From positions 496,001-560,000 of the forward strand of contig NZ_LFBU01000001.1 of NCBI RefSeq assembly GCF_001045555.1: 64,000 bases of DNA, in the 5' to 3' direction. The notes beneath the pieces are model-generated. The model was not told the DNA's origin and did no database searches. It worked only from the letters and a program-made list of their open reading frames with translations. Positions within the stretch are counted from its first letter, which is position 1. Each line of letters opens with the position of its first letter. The translations under genes were made by a program, and so were the position numbers. This stretch comes from Marinobacter subterrani. Its GTDB lineage: Bacteria > Pseudomonadota > Gammaproteobacteria > Pseudomonadales > Oleiphilaceae. Shown one piece after another: positions 1 to 8,431 of this stretch.

Positions 1-1410
1 TAACAGGTCGTCCAGGTGCATTACGTCTTCTTTCTGGCAGGCCCAGCAGAGTTCTGCCCAGAGCCAATCATTAGCACTGCCTGGTGTGACCGGCTCCATG
101 GGCCCGCATGCAATCAGCCGTTCCAGCTCAGGCCCGTAGAATCCCTGCAGTCTTCGCCAGGTCTGGTGACCTACCGCCATCGGTCTTGTCAGGGCGCTTG
201 TTGGCTTGAACACGGGCTCGGATTCGGCTCGGAGAACCTCCCTGGCATGCTCGCCAAGGCCCTGTATGAGGGCTTCCCGGGCGATCACCCGGAAGGTGGT
301 GAGCTTGCCGCCGGCAACGCTGATCAGGCCCTGATTAACACGCAATTCATGCTCCCGGTTCTCTTTCGACGGTGCCTTGCCTGTGCCGTCGGTAACCACC
401 GGGCGCACGCCTGCCCAGGTGGAGAGTATGTCGCCCCGGCAGATGGGGCTGCCGGGAAACAGTCGTGAGGCGATCTCAAGCAGGTAGGCGGTTTCCGCCT
501 CAGAAATCACCGGCTCTTTGTCCAGGCTGCCTTCGTGATCAAGGTCGGTTGTGCCAAGAACGGTGGTTCCCAGCCACGGAAAGGCGAAAACCGGGCGACG
601 ATCCTGCGGATGAAACAGCGAGACCGAACAGGAAACCGGCAGGCGGGACCAGGGCAGCACCAGATGGCTGCCGCGCAGGGGCCGGATTTTCATGGTGTTG
701 GAGGACTCGTCGCCGGATTGCAGCCGATCGGCCCAGGCGCCGGTGGCATTGATCACCAGCGGCGCCGAGATCTCGATGGGCGTGCCGTTTTCCTCCGGCT
801 GAACCCGCAAGCCGGAAACCTGGCCGGCGGTGCGCGTTAACTCCAGGGCCCGGGTGTAGTTCAGGCACAGGGCGCCGTCCCGCCGGGCCTCGGCAATCAG
901 GCGCAGAACCAGCCGTGAGTCGTCGGTTACCGCATCGGTGAAGCCACTGGCACCCGCGAGTTTCTCTCCGGTCAGGCCCGGCACCCAGAGCATGGAATCG
1001 CTCGGGGTCAGATAGTGCCTGCTGCGGTTGCGTGCGATGGCATCGTAAACCCGGAGCAGGGCCTGGAACAGCCGGGGCCCCGGAAACTGCCCTTTGAAGT
1101 GGGGCATGATAAAACGCAGCGGGTCCACCAGGCCCGGGGCTTCGGCCATCAGCCGCTCCCGCTCGCGCACGGCGTCCCGGGCAAGCCCGTAATGCCCGCT
1201 GCCGAGATAGCGCAGGCCACCGTGGACCATTTTGGAGGAACGGCTCGAAGTGCCCCAGGAAAAGTCTTTTTGCTCAATCAGCAGGGTGCGCAGGCCACTG
1301 CCGGCAGCTTCCCGGGCCACGCCGGCGCCGGTGATGCCACCACCGACCACCACCACATCAAATTTGTCGCTGCCTGTGCGCAACGCATCAAGCGCTTCCG
1401 CCCGGGTCAT
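1..1410 (-). CDS. glpD: Aerobic glycerol-3-phosphate dehydrogenase (FAD), partial at left edge
   Basis: This is an open reading frame that runs off the left edge, with about 470 codons visible. Just after the start lies a dinucleotide-binding motif VVGGGITGAGVAREAA, followed by WGTSSRSSKMVHGGLRYL, a signature of the GlpD/GlpA family. Further in are LRGSHLVLPW and GTTDLDHEG, also typical of the family. The enzyme oxidises sn-glycerol-3-phosphate to dihydroxyacetone phosphate at the inner membrane and feeds electrons to quinone. I chose the ATG at 1408-1410 because GGGGAG lies about 8 nt upstream. An ATG at 1438-1440 overlaps the stop of the preceding gene (ATGA) and is the alternative. The gene is the second of a minus-strand pair with an ether-lipid-synthase-like oxidase, which suggests glycerol or alkylglycerol metabolism. 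The C-terminal end lies outside the window. Confidence 0.9.
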   Translation of the reverse strand, partial: MTRAEALDALRTGSDKFDVVVVGGGITGAGVAREAAGSGLRTLLIEQKDFSWGTSSRSSKMVHGGLRYLGSGHYGLARDAVRERERLMAEAPGLVDPLRFIMPHFKGQFPGPRLFQALLRVYDAIARNRSRHYLTPSDSMLWVPGLTGEKLAGASGFTDAVTDDSRLVLRLIAEARRDGALCLNYTRALELTRTAGQVSGLRVQPEENGTPIEISAPLVINATGAWADRLQSGDESSNTMKIRPLRGSHLVLPWSRLPVSCSVSLFHPQDRRPVFAFPWLGTTVLGTTDLDHEGSLDKEPVISEAETAYLLEIASRLFPGSPICRGDILSTWAGVRPVVTDGTGKAPSKENREHELRVNQGLISVAGGKLTTFRVIAREALIQGLGEHAREVLRAESEPVFKPTSALTRPMAVGHQTWRRLQGFYGPELERLIACGPMEPVTPGSANDWLWAELCWACQKEDVMHLDDLL

Positions 1411-1436
1411 GCTAGGTCTCCCCTTCAGCCTGTCGC

Positions 1437-3041
1437 TCATTTCACCAGGGTTTCCGGGTTCAGGATGGCGTCCGGGTCAAAGGTGCTACACAGCGAGCGG
1501 ATAGCCAGCATGCCCAGTTCCCCTTTTTCCACGGGCAGGAAGGGAGCATGATCCTTGCCAACACCATGTTGATGACTGATGGTGCCCCGGTTGGCGACAA
1601 TCAGTTCAGAGGTGCTGGTCTTGAGCTTTTGCCAGCGCGCCAGGGTTTCTTCGTAGCGGTTGCCTACCCGGAACACGTAGGTAGTGTAGATGCTGCAGCC
1701 CTGGCTGTAGAAGTGCGACAGATGGGTGAACACGTGGGTCTTTTCCTGCCGGTCTGCCAGGCCGTCCCGGAGGTTGGTTTCGATAAGCCCCAACAGGTTA
1801 TCGACATTGTCCCAGTCGGTTGCGGTTTCCAGCGTATCGACGGCATAGCCCATCTGCCAGAGGGCCTCCCGGAAGTAGGGCATGGTGAACCGCTTTGCCG
1901 CCCACTTGTCACCAAGCCGGGTACCGGTATAAACCCCCTTGTGAGCCTTGCAGGTGCGCCGCGCTTCCTGCAGGGCGTTCTGGCATTGCTGCCGGCTTCC
2001 GGTAACGCCGAAGGTCATCATGCATTTAGCTTCGCCCGCGCCCCGGAGCGAGAGCAGCCGCTCAAGCATGCCGATCAGCCGGGAATGGCCGGCCAGGGCC
2101 AGTTGGGTTTCTGTCTCTACGGCATTACTGAGGCGGAGCATGGACAGCTGGGTGCGATTCTGCACCAGCAACCGGCTGGCGGTGCGGGCACTGTCCCAGT
2201 CCGGGAAAAAAACCACGTGGAAGCTCTCATGTTCCGGAAGCCGGGTTAGCCGCGCCTTCACTTCGGTAATCAGGCCCAGCCGGCCTTCGGAGCCGAGCAC
2301 CATTTCCCGGATATCCGGGCCGGCGCTGGAGGCAGGAAAGGTGGGTAGTGTGAGGGTGCCTTGTAAGGTCTCGACCCGCCCTCCGGCAAACAGTTGCTCG
2401 ATGCGGCCATATCTCAGGGATTGCTGGCCACTGGACCGGGCCGCCACCCAGCCGCCGATGGTAGACAGCTCGAAGGATTGCGGGAAATGGCCGAGGGTAA
2501 AGCCGTGGGCACGAAGCTGGGATTCCACCAGCGGGCCAGGCGTGCCGGCGCCAAAGGTGGCAATCTGGCTGTCCGGGTCCAGGTCCAGCAGGCGATTCAT
2601 CCTGCCCATGGCCACGGTCAGCACGGGCCGGCCGTTGTCGACGGGATTGATATGCCCTGCAACGCTGGTGCCGCCGCCGTAGGGCACCAGGTTGATATTC
2701 TCCTTGGCGGCCCAGGCAAGCAGTTGCCGGACCTCTTCGTTGGACGCCGGGCAGGCGACGCCGTCCGGGAACACCCCGAACTCACCGCTGCGCATCGCCA
2801 GCCAGTCGGCGAGGCTTTGGCCCCGGGCATGTCTCACCCGGGTTTCCGGGCGCGTGTCAATCAGGTCATGAAGTTCCGGCCCGGGAGACAGGCGGGTTTC
2901 CGGCACCCTCGCACAAACCGACTCCAGGCTTGCGTCAGCCAGCGGGCTGCCGTTGCCGATCCTATCCGCCAGAAATGCCTGGCCCTGTTCCGGCATTGCC
3001 AGATTGAATGTCTCATCGCCCCAGCCATTCCAGCGTCGCAC
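1437..3041 (-). CDS. FAD-binding oxidase, alkylglycerone-phosphate synthase-like
   Basis: This 534-residue protein belongs to the vanillyl-alcohol-oxidase/PCMH flavoprotein family. The FAD-binding segment carries NLVPYGGGTSVAGHI (about residues 115-130). It is followed by GHFPQSFELSTIGGWVAARS and QQSLRYGRIEQLF, which match the alkyldihydroxyacetone-phosphate synthase (AGPS) pattern. Near the C terminus is GTISHQHGVGKDHAPF. In animal AGPS this loop contains three consecutive histidines, whereas here the middle one is Gln, so the ether-bond-forming reaction cannot be assumed. It is coupled to the glpD-type gene downstream, whose first possible ATG overlaps this stop codon. Known AGPS enzymes exchange the acyl group of acyl-DHAP for a fatty alcohol. 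A related oxidase role on lipid or glycerol compounds is equally possible. Confidence 0.8.
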   Translation of the reverse strand: MRRWNGWGDETFNLAMPEQGQAFLADRIGNGSPLADASLESVCARVPETRLSPGPELHDLIDTRPETRVRHARGQSLADWLAMRSGEFGVFPDGVACPASNEEVRQLLAWAAKENINLVPYGGGTSVAGHINPVDNGRPVLTVAMGRMNRLLDLDPDSQIATFGAGTPGPLVESQLRAHGFTLGHFPQSFELSTIGGWVAARSSGQQSLRYGRIEQLFAGGRVETLQGTLTLPTFPASSAGPDIREMVLGSEGRLGLITEVKARLTRLPEHESFHVVFFPDWDSARTASRLLVQNRTQLSMLRLSNAVETETQLALAGHSRLIGMLERLLSLRGAGEAKCMMTFGVTGSRQQCQNALQEARRTCKAHKGVYTGTRLGDKWAAKRFTMPYFREALWQMGYAVDTLETATDWDNVDNLLGLIETNLRDGLADRQEKTHVFTHLSHFYSQGCSIYTTYVFRVGNRYEETLARWQKLKTSTSELIVANRGTISHQHGVGKDHAPFLPVEKGELGMLAIRSLCSTFDPDAILNPETLVK

Positions 3042-3166
3042 TTGGTTGTTCTCCCGGAGTTACCATGAATGTGAGACCAGTCTATACAAGTTGCAGGGCG
3101 CCCGGTTGTCGGTTGACGCCAGAGGCACTGTCATTTTCCGCCAAAGGCTCCAGCCACCAGGGTATT

Positions 3167-3826
3167 TCAGGGGCGCAGCGATTCGGACAGCCGGCTGTTT
3201 AGCTCCTGCCATCGGGAGAGCTTGTCGGCCTCACCGATTCGCTCCCGTTCACCACCGGATTTGTTAAGCCAGAGGCCCTCGCCGTTAAAGCTGTAAACCG
3301 GTTCAAGATCAATTCGTTGTGAAGCAGGCTTAATCTCGTTTATAAGGTTGTCCAGAATCAACGGGTCGGCGTCCGGCTCTGGATACCAGGCCAGCACCAT
3401 ATGCGCCTGGTTCAGCTCCAGGGCCTTGACGTAGACAATACGCATTTGTGCATCCGGCACACCCATGGACTTGAGGGTCAGATACTTGGCAATGGAGAAA
3501 TCTTCGCAGTCGCCGCCATTGGTGGTGAGCAATTCCACGGGAGTTGCCCAGTAGTCCTCCTCACCCCAGTGGCGGATGTCGCTGACGAAGTTGGCCCGGT
3601 TGAAGAAGGAATTGACCAGTTTGAGCTGGCGGTCGATCGGGGCGTTGTTTGCCAGATCCTGGAGACGCTGCCAGTTTTCCAGCCGCTGCTGCGCCTGGGG
3701 GCCAAATTCTTCGCGTACGTATTCCATCAGGCGTGAGCTGAGCTCGAATGCCCCCACGGCAAAGACCAGGAAAAGCACAGGCAACAGGCTGAAACGGCGG
3801 CGGGTAGGGTGGGCGGCCGTTTCCAT
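3167..3826 (-). CDS. lapG: LapG-like transglutaminase-type periplasmic cysteine protease
   Basis: A protein of 219 residues with an N-terminal hydrophobic segment (about 11-30) that would export or anchor it. The core matches bacterial transglutaminase-like cysteine peptidases. It has GGDCEDFSIAKYLTL with the nucleophile Cys107, LELNQAHMVLAWYP with His142, and PLILDNLINEIKP with Asp159. Asp106 and Glu108 flank the cysteine, as in the calcium-binding LapG enzymes. LapG proteins cleave the N-terminal retention module of LapA-type adhesins when c-di-GMP is low and are held in check by LapD. No LapD or LapA gene is visible in this window. The gene starts 8 nt after the stop of gspC, so the two are probably co-transcribed. 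The ribosome-binding site is weak, consistent with coupling to gspC. Confidence 0.85.
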   Translation of the reverse strand: METAAHPTRRRFSLLPVLFLVFAVGAFELSSRLMEYVREEFGPQAQQRLENWQRLQDLANNAPIDRQLKLVNSFFNRANFVSDIRHWGEEDYWATPVELLTTNGGDCEDFSIAKYLTLKSMGVPDAQMRIVYVKALELNQAHMVLAWYPEPDADPLILDNLINEIKPASQRIDLEPVYSFNGEGLWLNKSGGERERIGEADKLSRWQELNSRLSESLRP

Positions 3827-3834
3827 GGCAGATC

Positions 3835-4485
3835 TTAGTTATTGTTCCGGAGGCGTTCCCTGAGCTGTTCAAGGCGCCGGCGGATTTCCTCACGGCGCTG
3901 ATCATCGCCTGGGGCGGTGGCCGGCGCGCTCGAGGTCGTGTCGGGAGCTGCGGACGGATCGGGGGTGGCCGACTGTGTTTCTATACCTGCGGTAAATGAC
4001 ATGCCGTCGCTGCTGTCCGGCTCCGGGAAATACAGGTTCTCAAGTTTGCCGGCCCGTTCAATGATGACCCGATGTGGGTGCACCGACCGAAGCGTAGCAT
4101 TGCCGGGAAGTTCATCGCCCACCAGATAGGCTTCGGTGTTGCTCTTGTCATCCTCGATCAGTGCGCTGCCGGGGAAATCGCCATCGGCGGCCAGGACCCC
4201 GCGCAGGAACAACCGCAGGTTGGTTTCGGGCAGGTTCTCGGTATCGGCGACTGATGGCCCGTTCTGCGCGGCAGCAGAGCCAAACAGGTCCAGAGAGGCC
4301 AGATTTACCTGTGGTGGCTGGCGGGAAGGCGCAGACCGGGAAGCCAGCGGTTTCATGGCGTCGGCCTTGCCTTGCTGGCTTTCCATTTGCCAGAAGTGAT
4401 AGCCCTGCCAGGCTGTCAGAGCCACCATAGCTACCCCTGCAACAAGTGCGAGAATCAGGGGCAGCCGGTCGTTGTTTGGGAGCAT
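3835..4485 (-). CDS. gspC: Type II secretion system protein GspC
   Basis: A 216-residue bitopic inner-membrane protein with a single membrane segment at about residues 9-27 (LPLILALVAGVAMVALTAW). The periplasmic homology region (about 60-145) contains LASLDLFGSAA, LRLFLRGVLAADGDFPGSALIEDD, AYLVGDELPGNATLRSVHPHRVIIERAGKLENLYFPE, the GspC/XcpP pattern. The C-terminal end has no PDZ domain; it is Pro/Ala/Thr-rich and ends in a charged, coiled-coil-like RREEIRRRLEQLRERLR, similar in plan to Pseudomonas XcpP. GspC links the inner-membrane platform to the GspD secretin. It is divergent from gspE with 165 bp between them, and lapG rather than gspD follows it. AGGA about 8 nt upstream supports the ATG start. 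Confidence 0.9.
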   Translation of the reverse strand: MLPNNDRLPLILALVAGVAMVALTAWQGYHFWQMESQQGKADAMKPLASRSAPSRQPPQVNLASLDLFGSAAAQNGPSVADTENLPETNLRLFLRGVLAADGDFPGSALIEDDKSNTEAYLVGDELPGNATLRSVHPHRVIIERAGKLENLYFPEPDSSDGMSFTAGIETQSATPDPSAAPDTTSSAPATAPGDDQRREEIRRRLEQLRERLRNNN

Positions 4486-4650
4486 TGATCATCCTGAATG
4501 CGAGTTTGTGAGCCGGAAAAAGCTCACAGGTTATCAGACTGCAACGTTTTATTGGCAGTATAGTGTATAGAGTTATTCAGCGGGTCCATATCCTGTGGTA
4601 GCCTTTCTGAATTGATTGAATCGAAAAGGGTTTCATTAACGAGGACGACC
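4486..4650. promoter_or_regulatory. Divergent promoter region gspC / gspE
   Basis: This 165-bp gap separates the minus-strand gspC start from the plus-strand gspE start and should hold both promoters. It contains an inverted repeat TGTGAGC (4507-4513) and GCTCACA (4522-4528), with an A-rich loop, located in the presumed gspC leader. An AT-rich stretch with TTGGCA and TATAGT elements lies around 4552-4570, but no pair has ideal spacing, so I do not assign a precise promoter. Confidence 0.4.
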
Positions 4651-6159
4651 TTGACCACAGATACTGAACTTCAGCCTCAGGATGCTCCGCTGGGCCGTCT
4701 ACCCTTTACCTTTGCCAAGCGCAACGGGGTCATCCTCACTCGTTCAGAGGCTGGCGAGCCGGTCATCCTGGTCCGGCCGGGCGCATCCCATTCGGCGCTG
4801 GCCGAAGCCAACCGCATCAGTGGTGGGCGGGCCCGTTTTGCCACGATCGAGCCTGGCCGTTTTGATCAGGCCCTGAACTCGGCCTACCAGAACGATTCGG
4901 CAGAAGCCATGCAGATGGTGGAAGGGATCGGCGACGACATGGACCTGGCGTCACTGGCGGATTCCGTTCCGGAAACTGAAGATCTGCTGGAGCAGGAGGA
5001 CGACGCTCCGATCATTCGGCTGATCAACGCCATCCTGACAGAAGCGGTGAAGACCAGTGCCTCGGACGTGCACATCGAGACCTATGAAAAAAGGCTGGTG
5101 GTTCGCTTCCGGGTGGATGGCGTATTGCGCGAAGTGGTGGAACCCAAGCGCGCACTGGCGCCGCTGCTGGTGTCGCGGATCAAGGTCATGGCCAAGCTGG
5201 ATATTGCCGAGAAACGGGTGCCCCAGGACGGCCGGATTGCCCTGCGGGTGGCCGGGCGCGAAGTGGATATCCGGGTGTCCACCATGCCGTCGTCCAGCGG
5301 CGAGCGGGTGGTTCTGCGTCTGCTGGACAAACAGGCCGGCACTATTCGCCTGGAATCACTCGGCATGGCGGGGCGGGACCTGAAGGTACTGCGCAGGTTG
5401 ATTTACCGGCCCTACGGCATTCTGCTGGTAACCGGCCCGACTGGTTCCGGTAAATCCACCACGCTGTATGCCTCCCTGCAGGAGATCAACGACCGCAGCC
5501 GGAACATCCTCACCGTTGAGGATCCTATTGAATACAACCTCCCGGGTATCGGCCAGACCCAGGTCAACACCAAGGTGGACATGACCTTCGCCCGTGGGCT
5601 GCGCGCCATTCTCCGGCAGGATCCGGATGTGGTGATGATCGGGGAAGTCCGTGATCTGGAAACCGCGGAAATCGCTGTGCAGGCGAGTCTGACGGGGCAC
5701 CTGGTACTGTCCACCCTGCACACGAATACAGCGGTTGGTGCCATCACCCGCCTGATGGACATGGGCATCGAACCCTTCCTGATTTCTTCAAGTCTGGTGG
5801 GTATTGTCGCCCAGCGACTGGTGCGGGTACTGTGCAAGGAGTGCCGGGAGCCGTATTTGCCCACGGAGGAACACTGCGAGTTCCTGCAACAGGATCCCGC
5901 CAACCCACCGACGATTTATCGGGCGGCCGGCTGCTCCCACTGTAACCAGTTGGGCTATCGCGGCCGAATTGGTATCTATGAGGTGGTGGAAATCTCGGAG
6001 GAAATCAGTTCACTGATCCACAAACGGGCAGGGGAGCTGGATCTGGAGCGGGTTGCCCGCCAGCATGGCCCGAGCATTCACGCCGATGGTGTCCAGAAAA
6101 TACTTGATGGTGTGACGACGGTGGAAGAAGTGCTCCGCGTTACTCACCGGGGCCAGTAA
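4651..6159 (+). CDS. gspE: Type II secretion ATPase GspE
   Basis: The cytoplasmic hexameric ATPase that powers pseudopilus assembly, 502 residues from the chosen TTG start. The TTG at 4651 has GAGG 6 nt upstream; an in-frame TTG at 4612 would add 13 residues without a good ribosome-binding site. Visible motifs are the Walker A GPTGSGKST (about residues 263-271), the Asp box ILTVEDPIEYNLPGIGQTQVN split around 288-308, and the Walker B region QDPDVVMIGEVRDLETAE. A His box region LTGHLVLSTLHTNTA follows. A tetracysteine zinc module, CKEC and CSHC separated by about 30 residues, sits at about 400-440. It is the first gene of a plus-strand run through gspM, with gspF starting 3 nt after its stop. 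Confidence 0.95.
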   Translation: MTTDTELQPQDAPLGRLPFTFAKRNGVILTRSEAGEPVILVRPGASHSALAEANRISGGRARFATIEPGRFDQALNSAYQNDSAEAMQMVEGIGDDMDLASLADSVPETEDLLEQEDDAPIIRLINAILTEAVKTSASDVHIETYEKRLVVRFRVDGVLREVVEPKRALAPLLVSRIKVMAKLDIAEKRVPQDGRIALRVAGREVDIRVSTMPSSSGERVVLRLLDKQAGTIRLESLGMAGRDLKVLRRLIYRPYGILLVTGPTGSGKSTTLYASLQEINDRSRNILTVEDPIEYNLPGIGQTQVNTKVDMTFARGLRAILRQDPDVVMIGEVRDLETAEIAVQASLTGHLVLSTLHTNTAVGAITRLMDMGIEPFLISSSLVGIVAQRLVRVLCKECREPYLPTEEHCEFLQQDPANPPTIYRAAGCSHCNQLGYRGRIGIYEVVEISEEISSLIHKRAGELDLERVARQHGPSIHADGVQKILDGVTTVEEVLRVTHRGQ

Positions 6160-6162
6160 TTC

Positions 6163-7374
6163 ATGCCCGCATACGAATATAAGGCGCTGGATGCCCGGGG
6201 CAAGCAGAAACACGGCGTGCTCGAAGCCGATGCGCCCAGGGCGGTTCGCCAGCAACTCCGGGATAAGGGGCTGACCCCGCTCGCAGTGGAGCCGGCGGTT
6301 GAAAAGCAGGCGCGCAATAATCCGTTAAGCAGCCGCGGGTCACTTGCGGCAGCGGACCTGGCCCTGGTGACCCGACAGTTGGCTACGTTGATCCAGTCCG
6401 GCATTCCCATTGAACAGGCGCTTTCTGCAGCGTCCCAGCAGTCGTCCAAGCCCCGAATTCGCAGTATGCTGATCGCCATACGGGCCAAGGTCATGGAAGG
6501 CTATACGCTGGCCGACAGCCTCAGCGAGTTTCCGAAGGCCTTTCCGCGCTTGTACCGGTCCACGGTGGCGGCGGGTGAGCATGCCGGCCACCTGGATCTG
6601 GTGCTCAACCGGCTGGCGGATTACACCGAGAACCGCCAGGAAGCACGCCAGAAAATCCAGCTTGCTGCGATCTACCCCATTATCCTCAGCATTGTTGCCA
6701 TCTCCATCGTGGTTTTCCTGTTGACCTATGTCGTGCCCGATATCATCGAGGTATTTCTGAGGCAGGGGCAGGAATTGCCAACGCTCACCAGGGCCATGCT
6801 GGTGATGTCGGAATTTCTGGCGAATTATGGTGTCTACCTTCTTGTGTTGCTGGTGGGCGCATTGATGGTGTTCCGCTATTTCCTGGCCAAACCTGCTTTC
6901 AGGATGCGCTTTCACAAACGATTACTGCATTTACCGCTGTTTTCCGGGATGGTACGAGGGGTGAACACGGCGCGTTATGCCAGTACCCTGAGCATCCTGA
7001 CCACCAGTGGCGTGCCCCTGGTGGAGGCGATGCGCATTGCCGGTGAGGTTCTTTCAAACGATTTCCTGCGCCAGGAACTCCGGGACGCGGCCCGAAAGGT
7101 CAGTGAGGGTGGCTCGCTGCATCGCTCACTGGACCAGACCGGTTATTTCCCGCCCATGATGCTGCACATGATTGCCAGCGGAGAGGCCAGTGGCGAACTG
7201 GACAGCATGCTTGAGCGGACCGCGCGGATGCAGGAAAACACCCTGCAAGCGAAGATCGCCGCCATCGTGGGGCTGTTTGAGCCGATGATGCTGCTGGTGA
7301 TGGGCGTGGTCGTGCTGATTATTGTGATGGCCATCATGCTCCCGATACTGAACATGAGTAGTCTGGTGGGTTAG
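6163..7374 (+). CDS. gspF: Type II secretion inner-membrane platform protein GspF
   Basis: A 403-residue polytopic protein of the GspF/PilC family. It starts with the typical MPAYEYKALDARGKQKHG and has two repeated T2SSF domains (about 70-195 and 275-395). Each domain ends in a hydrophobic membrane region, such as IYPIILSIVAISIVVFLLTYVV at about 166-187 and EPMMLLVMGVVVLIIVMAIMLPI near the C terminus. GspF forms the platform in the inner membrane that couples GspE rotation to pseudopilin insertion. The length is normal for the family, and its position between gspE and gspG is the standard gene order. Confidence 0.95.
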   Translation: MPAYEYKALDARGKQKHGVLEADAPRAVRQQLRDKGLTPLAVEPAVEKQARNNPLSSRGSLAAADLALVTRQLATLIQSGIPIEQALSAASQQSSKPRIRSMLIAIRAKVMEGYTLADSLSEFPKAFPRLYRSTVAAGEHAGHLDLVLNRLADYTENRQEARQKIQLAAIYPIILSIVAISIVVFLLTYVVPDIIEVFLRQGQELPTLTRAMLVMSEFLANYGVYLLVLLVGALMVFRYFLAKPAFRMRFHKRLLHLPLFSGMVRGVNTARYASTLSILTTSGVPLVEAMRIAGEVLSNDFLRQELRDAARKVSEGGSLHRSLDQTGYFPPMMLHMIASGEASGELDSMLERTARMQENTLQAKIAAIVGLFEPMMLLVMGVVVLIIVMAIMLPILNMSSLVG

Positions 7375-7412
7375 AACCCGCGCCGGGCTTTCAGGAGACT
7401 GGCCCGAACTGA

Positions 7413-7895
7413 ATGGAATCCAAGCCAATGACGAGTGAGATAATGACGAGCATGAAATTGAACACACCGAAGCACAGCCGTGGTTTTACGCTGATCGAAA
7501 TCATGGTGGTTATGGTTATCCTGGGTCTCCTGGTGGCGATTGTTGCCCCGAATATAATGGGGCGCAGTGATCAGGCCAAGGTGACGGTTGCGGAAACCCA
7601 GTTGAGCAATATTGCCAACGCGCTGGATCTCTACCGCCTCGATAACAGTCATTACCCGTCGACTCAGCAGGGCCTGGAAGCACTGGTCTCGAAACCGACG
7701 GGCAGCCCGGAGCCGAATAACTGGAACCCTGACGGCTACCTGAAAAGCGTTCCGGAAGACCCCTGGGGCGCACAGTACCAGTATGTGAGCCCCGGAACCG
7801 AAGGCCCCTATGATCTCTATTCCTACGGCTCCGACGGACAACCGGGCGGCGAAGGCGACGCTGCGGATATCAGTGTCTGGGATACCCAGGGCTAA
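7413..7895 (+). CDS. gspG: Major type II pseudopilin GspG
   Basis: The major pseudopilin of the T2SS. The prepilin-peptidase site is SRG|FTLIEIMVVMVILGLLV, with Glu at position 5 after the cleavage site. The family-typical tail follows, including SHYPSTQQGLEAL and DPWGAQYQYVSPGTEGPYDLYSYGSDG, with the conserved calcium-binding C-terminal loop. Several in-frame ATGs exist at 7413, 7428, 7443 and 7452. The ATG at 7413 has AGGAG upstream but at a long 15-nt spacing, while 7452 gives the more usual short leader (MKLNTPKHSRG). The start is therefore uncertain, but the mature protein is not affected. It lies 38 nt after gspF and 5 nt before gspH. Confidence 0.93.
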   Translation: MESKPMTSEIMTSMKLNTPKHSRGFTLIEIMVVMVILGLLVAIVAPNIMGRSDQAKVTVAETQLSNIANALDLYRLDNSHYPSTQQGLEALVSKPTGSPEPNNWNPDGYLKSVPEDPWGAQYQYVSPGTEGPYDLYSYGSDGQPGGEGDAADISVWDTQG

Positions 7896-7900
7896 CCCTT

Positions 7901-8431
7901 GTGCAGTTCAGCGCCCGGCATACCGGTTTCACCCTGATTGAAATTCTGGTTGTTCTTGTGGTGGTGGGGCTGTTGGCGTCACTCGCCATATTTACCATGG
8001 GGGGAAGTTCCCAGCAGCGCGAACTGGAAAATGAAGTTCAGGAACTTTACCTGCTGATGCAAACCGCGTCGGAGCAAGCCGTTCTCAATAATCAGGAACT
8101 GGGCCTTCGCCTGGACGAGGATGGCTACCAGTTTGTGGCGTTCCAGGATCAGTCGGGGGACTGGAAAGCCTCGGGAGAGCGCCTGTTTCGCGCCCGTAGC
8201 CTGCCGGAATGGCTCACCGTAACCAAGTTCATTGAGAGCGATATACCCAGGCTGGCCTCGTCTGAAGATCGCCTGTTGCCCGATGTGGTGTTCTTTTCCA
8301 GTGGCGAAACCACGCCTTTCGAGCTGGAATTCACCATTGGTCGCGGGTCGGATTATCGGCACATACTGGCCTCCGATGGTCTATCGCCCATGGAATGGCG
8401 CAAACCGGGCGACGATGGGAGCCAGGAGTGA
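7901..8431 (+). CDS. gspH: Minor pseudopilin GspH
   Basis: A 176-residue minor pseudopilin that begins with GTG. The leader MQFSARHTG is followed by the cleavage and N-methylation motif FTLIEILVVLVVVGLLASLAI, including Glu5. The C-terminal domain is the GspH type, with an NNQELGLRLDEDGYQFVAF stretch and beta-rich segments up to MEWRKPGDDGSQE. GspH belongs to the pseudopilus and is thought to sit just beneath the GspI-J-K-containing tip. The last 4 nt overlap the GTG start of gspI (GTGA), so translation is probably coupled. Confidence 0.9.
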   Translation: MQFSARHTGFTLIEILVVLVVVGLLASLAIFTMGGSSQQRELENEVQELYLLMQTASEQAVLNNQELGLRLDEDGYQFVAFQDQSGDWKASGERLFRARSLPEWLTVTKFIESDIPRLASSEDRLLPDVVFFSSGETTPFELEFTIGRGSDYRHILASDGLSPMEWRKPGDDGSQE

